This document shows, piece by piece, positions 14,120-19,594 of a stretch of DNA of 19,594 bases (its first letter is position 1; every line of letters begins with the position of its first letter). The notes under the pieces are model-generated. The model saw only the letters and a list, made by a program, of their open reading frames with translations. It was not told the DNA's origin and made no database searches. Both the position numbers and the translations under genes were made by a program. Origin of the DNA: SCQX01 sp035720945 (GTDB taxonomy: Bacteria; Pseudomonadota; Gammaproteobacteria; Burkholderiales; Burkholderiaceae_B); NCBI GenBank assembly GCA_035720945.1, contig DASTNK010000019.1, positions 1-19,594 on the forward strand, read 5' to 3'.

Positions 14120-14950
14120 ATGACATCCCCCGGCGCCGGTTCATTGCCCGCGGCTATAGAAGTACGCCGCGTGGCGCTTTTGCGTTCGCTCCAGCAGTTG
14201 CCCTCCAATGGCTCTCGTCCACTGACCGTATCGGCCAGGGTGGCCGGCTGGGTCACGGCCAGGGCGACCGCTTCGCTGCGCGGTTTGCCCGGTGTGCGCA
14301 TCGAGGACGAGGCCGTGCACATCACCGCGTCGACGTCGCCAAGGTTATCCCTCAACGCCGTGTTGGCCCGCGTGGCCCAGGTGCTGGACGAGGCGGGCTG
14401 CATCCGTGCGTGGCGCGACGAAATGCTCGATGTGGTTGGCGAGGGGCGCCGCCTGGCGGCGATCGAGCGCGGTGCGATGCGGCCCCTGGGGTTGTTGACC
14501 CGGGCCGTGCATCTCAATGCGTGGACACCGCAAGGCGAATTATGGATTGCGCGGCGCGCCCTGACCAAGAGCACCGATCCCGGTAAATGGGATACGCTGG
14601 TCGGCGGCCTGGTGGGCGCGGGCGAGGCGCTTGATACCGCCTTGGTGCGCGAAGCGGCCGAAGAGGCCGGCCTCACGCCAGAGGCCATGGCCGGTCATTC
14701 GCCGTTGCGCATCATCCTGCGCATGCACAAGCGCCTGCCGGAAGGCTATCAGGTGGAAGACTTGTTCATCAGCGAATGCGTGCTGGACGATGGCGTGGCG
14801 CTGGCCAACCAGGATGGGGAAGTCAGCGAATTCCGCCGCGCCGGGGTCGAAGAGGTCTTGTCCCTGATGCGGGCACGCGCTTTCACGGCGGAAGCCGAAC
14901 TGGTGCTGCTCGAAGGGATACGCGGCCGGCTTGGCGTGGCGACAAACTGA
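14120..14950 (+). CDS. NUDIX hydrolase (DUF4743-type N-terminal region)
   Basis: This 276-residue cytoplasmic enzyme should cleave a nucleoside diphosphate linked to another moiety, with Mg2+. The Nudix box is complete: GLVGAGEALDTALVREAAEE followed by AGL fits Gx5Ex7REUxEExGU (about residues 159-181). The N-terminal 110 residues resemble the domain found in thiamine-pyrophosphokinase-associated and DUF4743 Nudix proteins, with ALLRSLQQLP at the start. I chose the ATG at 14120 rather than the far upstream ATG at 13979 because the extra 47 residues are atypical. Neither start has a ribosome binding site. It is divergent from coxB and convergent with the DUF3717 gene. The substrate cannot be told from the sequence. 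Confidence 0.82.
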   Translation: MTSPGAGSLPAAIEVRRVALLRSLQQLPSNGSRPLTVSARVAGWVTARATASLRGLPGVRIEDEAVHITASTSPRLSLNAVLARVAQVLDEAGCIRAWRDEMLDVVGEGRRLAAIERGAMRPLGLLTRAVHLNAWTPQGELWIARRALTKSTDPGKWDTLVGGLVGAGEALDTALVREAAEEAGLTPEAMAGHSPLRIILRMHKRLPEGYQVEDLFISECVLDDGVALANQDGEVSEFRRAGVEEVLSLMRARAFTAEAELVLLEGIRGRLGVATN

Positions 14951-15031
14951 AATCGTGGCGTGCGTCGCGCCACCGGGTCACAAGTAAGCCCGCGTGGCCC
15001 TCACGATGACGGTTTGGCCAATCCGTTGTGT

Positions 15032-15313
15032 TCAACGGGCGTGCGGGCTGTCTGGTGGTGGATTCCCTTGCGCGGATGCCTTGCCCGACTCGACGGGCTG
15101 GCTGGCGACCCAACCGCGTAGCGCCTCTTGGGCGTCGCGTGCCAGATTGTTCCAGCTGACGTCATGGCGCGCGTTGAATATCAGCAGGGCGTAGGGCTCG
15201 GCCAGCGCCGCGGCTTCGGCGCACAAAGCACTTTCCTCACCGGTCGAAGGCGACCGGGCACGCCAATAGTTGATGGCGGATTCGAGCTCGGCAAGCGTGT
15301 ACGAAGGCTTCAT
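15032..15313 (-). CDS. DUF3717 small protein
   Basis: This is a 93-residue, probably cytoplasmic protein with no signal or membrane helix. Its N-terminus, YTLAELESAINYWRARSPS, followed by ALCAEAAALAEPYALLI, matches my memory of the DUF3717 family in Bordetella and Achromobacter. The last 20 residues are proline- and glycine-rich. There is no good ribosome binding site before the ATG. It converges with the NUDIX gene across an 81-base gap and is divergent from the PhaM-like gene. Function unknown. Confidence 0.68.
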   Translation of the reverse strand: MKPSYTLAELESAINYWRARSPSTGEESALCAEAAALAEPYALLIFNARHDVSWNNLARDAQEALRGWVASQPVESGKASAQGNPPPDSPHAR

Positions 15314-15358
15314 GGCGGGCGCGGATTAGACGGTGCGGGGGTGTTCAGTTTAAGCTAG

Positions 15359-15381
15359 TGGCACCGCACACGATAGTGCCA
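15359..15381. promoter_or_regulatory. Inverted repeat upstream of the PhaM-like gene
   Basis: TGGCAC (15359-15364) and GTGCCA (15376-15381) form an inverted repeat with an 11-base gap in the leader of the PhaM-like gene. It overlaps a weak promoter pair, TTTAAG (15349-15354) and GATAGT (15372-15377), with 17-base spacing. Six-base arms are common by chance, so this is only a candidate operator. Confidence 0.25.
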
Positions 15382-15396
15382 TGCCGAGGAGTCATC

Positions 15397-16095
15397 ATGC
15401 CCGCCGAAAGCCCCAATCCCTTCGTACTTCCCGGCCTGGGCCAAACCGGCGACCAGGCGCAGAACCCGCTGCTGGCCGGTATGGAAATGATGCGCCAGGC
15501 GTGGCAGGGGCTGGCCAGTGCGGGCGGGCTGAGCCAGTCGGCGATGGCCGCGCCCATGACGCTCGAAGAGCTCGACAAGCGCATCGCCGATCTGCGCGCG
15601 GTGGAGAACTGGCTGCGCATGAATCTGTCCATGCTGACCAGCGCCATCCAGGGGCTGGAAGTGCAGCGGGCCACCATCTCCACCTTGCGCTCCTTCGTCG
15701 AATCGGCGGCCGGGGCCGGGCAGGCCGCCGCCGGCCAGTCGCCGCTTGAAGCCGCGCTGGGCATCCACAAGCCCGACGCGCCGGCGCAGGCTGGCAAGAA
15801 GGCCAAAGGCGCGGCCGCTGACGGCGCGTCCTCTGGCGCGTCGGCCATGCCGTCGTCCGCGCAGGCCTGGTGGAACATGCTGCAAGGCCAGTTCGACACG
15901 CTGGCGGCCGCCACCGCGGCCACACTGCGGGGGGCCGATGACGCCAAGACAGCCGCGCAGCCCGGCGCGGGGGCGGGTGCGGAATCTGCCGTAAAATCGA
16001 CCCCTTCCAAGACGGCCAAAGGCCGCAAACCGTCATCGGGCACGCGGGGCCGGGCGGCCACGCCCAGAAAGACACCCGGTGGGGCGGGCGAATAA
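15397..16095 (+). CDS. phaM: PhaM-family polyhydroxyalkanoate granule regulatory protein
   Basis: This is a 232-residue protein. The N-terminal half is helical, with NPLLAGMEMMRQAWQGL and MTLEELDKRIADLRAVENWL (about 52-71) continuing into LRMNLSMLTSAIQGLEVQRA. This resembles PhaM of Ralstonia, which activates PHA synthase and tethers granules to the nucleoid. The C-terminus is rich in lysine, arginine, alanine, serine and proline (KSTPSKTAKGRKPSSGTRGR), like the histone-like DNA-binding tail of PhaM. A strong GAGGAG site lies seven bases before the ATG at 15397; an upstream GTG at 15358 is less likely. No phaC, phaB or phaR gene is in the window. The family call is good; the link to PHA in this organism is inference. 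Confidence 0.75.
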   Translation: MPAESPNPFVLPGLGQTGDQAQNPLLAGMEMMRQAWQGLASAGGLSQSAMAAPMTLEELDKRIADLRAVENWLRMNLSMLTSAIQGLEVQRATISTLRSFVESAAGAGQAAAGQSPLEAALGIHKPDAPAQAGKKAKGAAADGASSGASAMPSSAQAWWNMLQGQFDTLAAATAATLRGADDAKTAAQPGAGAGAESAVKSTPSKTAKGRKPSSGTRGRAATPRKTPGGAGE

Positions 16096-16149
16096 GTGGT
16101 CGACGGCGGGAGCATTCCTGGCCGGTGCATTCAATAAGAGAACGAACCC

Positions 16150-17520
16150 ATGTTGAATATCGTCATCCTGGCCGCGGGCCTGGGCAAGCGCATGCAGTCC
16201 GATCTGCCCAAGGTCCTGCATCCGGTGGCCGGCAAGTCCATGCTGGCGCACGTGCTCGACAACGCCCGCGAACTGAATCCCGACCAGATTGTCATCGTGG
16301 TGGGGCATGGCGCCGATCGCGTCCGCCAGGCATTCACAGATGAAAAAGACGTGGCGTTCGCCCTGCAGGTGCCGCAACAGGGCACGGGCCATGCGGTGGG
16401 CCTGGCCGCGCCGCTATTGCGTGACGATGGGGCGTCGGGCACGACGCTGGTGCTGTATGGCGACGTGCCCCTGGTCCAGGCCGACACCATGAAACGCCTG
16501 ATCGCCGCGCGCGCCCAGGGCATGGCCGTGCTCACGCAGAGGCTCGATGATCCGAGCGGCTACGGCCGCATCGTGCGCGACCAGGCGGGGCACATACGGC
16601 GCATCGTCGAACACAAAGACGCTTCACCTGCTGAACAGGTCATCAATGAGGTCAACACCGGCATCCTGGCCGTGCCCACCGCGTGGCTCAAGGCCGCGTT
16701 GCCGCGCATCGGCAACGACAACGCGCAACAGGAGTACTACCTGACGGACCTCGTCGGGTTGGCGGTGGGCGATGGGGTCGCGGTCAATTCGGCCGAGCCG
16801 GGCGCTGATTGGGAAACCCTGGGGGTCAACAGCCGTATCCAGCAGGCCCAGGTCGAACGCGTCTGGCAGGGCGAGCAAGCCCGGCGCCTGCTCGAGCAAG
16901 GGGTCACGCTGGCCGATCCCGCGCGCCTGGACGTGCGCGGGTCGCTGGCCTGCGGGCGCGACGTCTATATAGATGTGGGCTGCGTGTTCGAAGGTGACGT
17001 TTCGCTTGCCGACGGCGTGCGTATCGGCCCCTTCTGCGTGTTGAAGAACGCGGAGGTGGGCGCGGGTACGCAGATCGACGCCTATACGCATGTGCAAGAG
17101 GCCGTCATCGCCGACGACGCCCGCATCGGCCCCTATGCCCGGCTGCGCCCCGGTGCCGACATCGGCGCGCAGGCGCACGTGGGCAACTTCGTCGAGATCA
17201 AGAAAAGCACGCTGGGGCGCGGCTCCAAGGCCAATCACCTGACCTACATCGGCGACGCCACCATTGGCCAGCGCGTCAATGTGGGGGCCGGCACCATCAC
17301 CTGCAATTACGATGGCGTCAACAAGTTCCGCACCATCATCGAAGACGATGCGTTCATCGGGTCCGACACGCAACTGGTTGCACCGGTCACGGTGGGGCGT
17401 GGCGCCACGCTTGGAGCCGGCACCACGCTTACCCGTGACGCGCCGGCCGATCAACTGACCTTGTCGCGTCCGACCCAGAAATCAATACCGGGCTGGAAGC
17501 GGCCGGTCCGCAAGGGTTGA
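16150..17520 (+). CDS. glmU: Bifunctional GlmU: glucosamine-1-P acetyltransferase / GlcNAc-1-P uridyltransferase
   Basis: This is a 456-residue cytoplasmic enzyme, the standard length. It makes UDP-N-acetylglucosamine, the precursor of peptidoglycan and lipopolysaccharide. The N-terminal pyrophosphorylase domain carries LAAGLGKRMQSDLPKVLHPV (7-26), QQGTGHAVGLA and YGDVPLV. From about residue 250 the left-handed beta-helix of hexapeptide repeats begins. It contains the acetyltransferase site (GNFVEIKKSTLGRGSKANHL, with the catalytic histidine in ANHLTYIGD) and GAGTITCNYDGVNKFRTII. The ribosome binding site is weak (AAGAGA). It follows phaM by 54 bases. In many relatives glmS follows glmU; here a glycosyltransferase follows after 28 bases. 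Confidence 0.98.
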   Translation: MLNIVILAAGLGKRMQSDLPKVLHPVAGKSMLAHVLDNARELNPDQIVIVVGHGADRVRQAFTDEKDVAFALQVPQQGTGHAVGLAAPLLRDDGASGTTLVLYGDVPLVQADTMKRLIAARAQGMAVLTQRLDDPSGYGRIVRDQAGHIRRIVEHKDASPAEQVINEVNTGILAVPTAWLKAALPRIGNDNAQQEYYLTDLVGLAVGDGVAVNSAEPGADWETLGVNSRIQQAQVERVWQGEQARRLLEQGVTLADPARLDVRGSLACGRDVYIDVGCVFEGDVSLADGVRIGPFCVLKNAEVGAGTQIDAYTHVQEAVIADDARIGPYARLRPGADIGAQAHVGNFVEIKKSTLGRGSKANHLTYIGDATIGQRVNVGAGTITCNYDGVNKFRTIIEDDAFIGSDTQLVAPVTVGRGATLGAGTTLTRDAPADQLTLSRPTQKSIPGWKRPVRKG

Positions 17521-17548
17521 GGCCGCGCGCCTCGGCCCGCCCGCTTTC

Positions 17549-18637
17549 ATGCGAATCCTGGAACTGAACTTCGAGCGCGGGTGGCGCGGGGGCGAGCGGC
17601 AGACCCTGTACTGCATGCGGCAGTTCCGCCGGGCCGGCCACGATGTCTCGTTGATGGCGCGGCGCGGTGGCAAGATCGCCGCGGTCGCGCGGGCCGAAGG
17701 GTTCAACGTGATCGAACAGGCCGGCCCCGCGGGCCAGGCCGCGTACCTGATGGCGTCGGGCAACCATTTCGACATCATTCATGCGCAAACCGCCAACACC
17801 ATCACCTGGGCAGCCCTCACGCGCTGGCGCCACCGCCGGCCCGTGGTGTTTTCGCGCCGCACCGACTTCCATGTGCGGCATGATGCGCGCACCCGTTTCA
17901 AGTGGCGGCACGTGGACTGGTTCGTGGCCATCAGCGAATCGGCGGCGGCGGAGCCCCGGCGGCTGGGGCTGGCGCCGTCCATCATTCGCAGCGCCATCGA
18001 ACCCGTGTCGGTCGACGACGCCCGCGTGGCGCGCTTCGTGGAAGAATTCGGCCTGCATGGCAAACGCCTGATCGGCACATCCGCCGCCCTGGTCGACGAC
18101 AAAGACCCATTGACCATGATCCGGGCGGTGCATCGCCTGGCGGGACAGCGCGACGACTTCGTCTTCGTGCACCTGGGGGGCGGGGGCGACGCCGAACCGG
18201 CCGCTCGCGCCCTGGTCGATGAACTGGGGTTGCAAAAAGTCTATCTGTTCGCGGGCTTTCAATCCGATGTCGAAAGCCTCTACAGCATCATGGACGTGTT
18301 CGCCATGAGCTCAGTCGAAGAGGCGCTGGGCAGCAGTGTGCTCGATGCCTTCCTACAGCGCGTGCCGGTCGTCTCCACGGACGCGGGCGGGCTCAAGGAA
18401 AGCCTGGCCGACGGGCGCGGTGTGTTGTGTCGGGCACGGGATCACGAGGCGATGGCCGAGGGCATGCGGCGCATGCTGGACGACGCGGGGTTCCGCGACG
18501 CGGCCGTGGAACGCGCCTATGATTATGTGCGGCGCGAACACGACGTGGTCGAGATGGGTCGCCGTTATCTGGAAGGCTTCGAGCGCCTGGGTTCGAAAAC
18601 GGAACGTCGGCGCGGGCCATCGGGAATCAAAAGGTAA
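17549..18637 (+). CDS. Glycosyltransferase, GT4 family
   Basis: This 362-residue GT-B fold enzyme probably adds a sugar to a lipopolysaccharide, glycolipid or capsule acceptor at the cytoplasmic face of the membrane. The N-terminal Rossmann domain opens with MRILELNFERGWRGGERQTL, a form seen in related Burkholderiales enzymes. The C-terminal domain has the GTSAALVDDKDPLTMIRAV strand with K185, then VYLFAGFQSDVESLYSIMDV and SSVEEALGSSVLDAF. The usual EX7E donor-sugar motif is EX7D here (E258, D266). The tail (about 345-362) is basic. No ribosome binding site is obvious, so translation may be coupled to glmU, 28 bases upstream. ugd follows almost immediately. Donor and acceptor cannot be named; UDP-glucuronate, UDP-glucose or UDP-GlcNAc would fit the neighbours. 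Confidence 0.85.
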   Translation: MRILELNFERGWRGGERQTLYCMRQFRRAGHDVSLMARRGGKIAAVARAEGFNVIEQAGPAGQAAYLMASGNHFDIIHAQTANTITWAALTRWRHRRPVVFSRRTDFHVRHDARTRFKWRHVDWFVAISESAAAEPRRLGLAPSIIRSAIEPVSVDDARVARFVEEFGLHGKRLIGTSAALVDDKDPLTMIRAVHRLAGQRDDFVFVHLGGGGDAEPAARALVDELGLQKVYLFAGFQSDVESLYSIMDVFAMSSVEEALGSSVLDAFLQRVPVVSTDAGGLKESLADGRGVLCRARDHEAMAEGMRRMLDDAGFRDAAVERAYDYVRREHDVVEMGRRYLEGFERLGSKTERRRGPSGIKR

Positions 18638-18641
18638 GTCA

Positions 18642-19594
18642 TTGAAGATCACGGTATTCGGTAGCGGTTATGTGGGGTTGGTCACTGGCGCGTGTCTGGC
18701 CGATGGCGGGCATCACGTCCTGTGCATGGACGTCGACCAGGCGAAGGTCGATGGCCTGCGCCGTGGTGTCGTGCCCATCTACGAACCGGGTCTGGAAGGC
18801 CTGATTCAACGCAACATGGCCGATGGCCGTCTGGGTTTCACATCCGACCCGGCCGAGGCCGTGGCGTTCGGCGTGCTGCAGTTCATCGCCGTGGGCACGC
18901 CGCCCGATGAGGACGGTTCCGCCGACTTGCAGCACGTGCTGGCGGTGGCGCGCACCATCGGCATGCACATGGCCGACCACAAGGTGGTGATCGACAAATC
19001 CACGGTGCCCGTGGGCACGGCCGACAAGGTGCGGGCCACGGTGGCCGAGGCGCTGGCGGCACGCGGCCTGAGCATTGACTTCGACGTCTGCTCGAACCCG
19101 GAATTCCTGAAGGAAGGCGCGGGGATCGAAGACTTCACGCGTGGCGCGCGCATCGTGGTGGGCACCGATTCGGAACGGGTCAAGGCGCTGATGACCGAAT
19201 GCTATGCGCCCTACAATCGCAACCACGACAAATTCATGTTCATGGACGTGCGGGCCGCCGAGCTCACCAAGTACGCCGCCAACGCGATGCTGGCCACGAA
19301 GATCAGCTTCATGAACGAGATGGCGAACCTGGCGGAGCGCCTGGGCGCCGACATTGAACAGGTGCGTCGCGGCATCGGCTCGGACCCGCGCATTGGCTAC
19401 CACTTCATCTACCCGGGCTGTGGCTACGGCGGTTCGTGCTTCACCAAGGATGTGCAGGCGCTCACGCAGAGCGCGGAAAGCACCGGCTATCAGGCCGAGT
19501 TGCTGCGCGTGGTCGAGGCGGTGAACCGGCGCCAGAAACAGACTCTACTGCAGAAACTCGATGCGGCCTTCAACGACGAGGTGCAGGGCAAGAC
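18642..19594 (+). CDS. ugd: UDP-glucose 6-dehydrogenase (3' end outside window)
   Basis: This shows 317 codons of an enzyme that oxidises UDP-glucose twice with NAD+ to UDP-glucuronate. The NAD-binding motif GSGYVG is at residues 7-12. AVGTPPDEDGSADLQHV, DKSTVPVGTADKVR, SNPEFLKEGAGIEDF, AAELTKYAANAMLATKISFM and the catalytic-cysteine loop PGCGYGGSCFTKD (C266) are all present, so the visible part is intact. The start is TTG at 18642: the family begins at MKITVFGSGYVG, AAAGG lies eight bases upstream, and no ATG or GTG fits. The ribosome binding site overlaps the end of the glycosyltransferase gene, with four bases between the stop and the TTG, so the two are coupled. The gene continues past the right edge. 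Confidence 0.95.
   Translation, partial: MKITVFGSGYVGLVTGACLADGGHHVLCMDVDQAKVDGLRRGVVPIYEPGLEGLIQRNMADGRLGFTSDPAEAVAFGVLQFIAVGTPPDEDGSADLQHVLAVARTIGMHMADHKVVIDKSTVPVGTADKVRATVAEALAARGLSIDFDVCSNPEFLKEGAGIEDFTRGARIVVGTDSERVKALMTECYAPYNRNHDKFMFMDVRAAELTKYAANAMLATKISFMNEMANLAERLGADIEQVRRGIGSDPRIGYHFIYPGCGYGGSCFTKDVQALTQSAESTGYQAELLRVVEAVNRRQKQTLLQKLDAAFNDEVQGK

Noticed and set aside
14955..14973. Hairpin GTGGCG/CGCCAC just after the NUDIX gene
   Set aside because: The 6-base stem has a 7-base loop and no T-tract on either strand, so I do not call it a terminator.
15345..16130. Long open frame of 261 codons on the minus strand opposite the PhaM-like gene
   Set aside because: It mirrors the plus-strand gene in a GC-rich region, has a biased composition, no family resemblance and no ribosome binding site. 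The plus-strand gene has a strong one and a recognisable family.
1..19594. Search for mobile elements, CRISPR repeats, tRNA/rRNA genes, toxin-antitoxin or defence genes
   Set aside because: None seen; base composition and gene content are uniform and typical of core chromosome.

Overview
The window is high-GC chromosomal DNA. Every recognisable protein looks like a Burkholderiales betaproteobacterium, most like the Alcaligenaceae (Bordetella/Achromobacter type). This rests on gene content and order and on remembered protein families, not on a database search. I see no transposase, phage gene, CRISPR array, rRNA, tRNA or toxin/defence module. The window is core metabolism with several notable regulatory and architectural details.

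Layout. (1) 1-1248: the 5' end of an indolepyruvate ferredoxin oxidoreductase gene on the minus strand, divergent from a MarR-type regulator. The AT-rich gap between them holds a good sigma70 promoter and a palindrome. (2) 1335-2299: the heat-shock sigma factor rpoH, preceded by a perfect CIRCE (HrcA) operator. (3) 2300-2713: a long gap with a strong Rho-independent terminator, an adjacent inverted repeat with a CU-rich loop (possible small RNA), and a hairpin-rich leader before the next gene. (4) 2714-5386: an 890-residue CPA1-type Na+/H+ antiporter carrying a C-terminal cyclic-nucleotide-binding-like domain. (5) 5370-13810: a complete aa3/caa3-type cytochrome c oxidase locus, almost all on the minus strand. 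The structural part is coxB (with fused cytochrome c domain), coxA, a 34-residue assembly protein, a DUF2970 protein and coxC. After a bidirectional terminator and one plus-strand DUF2909 gene comes the assembly part: surf1, a SCO-like gene, ctaA, ctaB and sco. The Cox11/CtaG gene that many related loci have between coxA and coxC is absent. (6) 14120-15313: a NUDIX hydrolase, possibly leaderless, facing a small DUF3717 gene. (7) 15397-19594: a PhaM-like granule protein, glmU, a GT4 glycosyltransferase, and ugd (UDP-glucose 6-dehydrogenase) with a TTG start, cut by the window end.

How they work together. ctaA and ctaB make heme A and heme O for CoxA. Sco and the SCO-like protein probably handle copper or thiol chemistry for the CuA site in CoxB. 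Surf1 helps heme a3 insertion. glmU makes UDP-GlcNAc and ugd makes UDP-glucuronate; with the glycosyltransferase between them they suggest supply and use of nucleotide sugars for the cell envelope. The CIRCE at rpoH implies that the HrcA and sigma32 heat-shock circuits are wired together.
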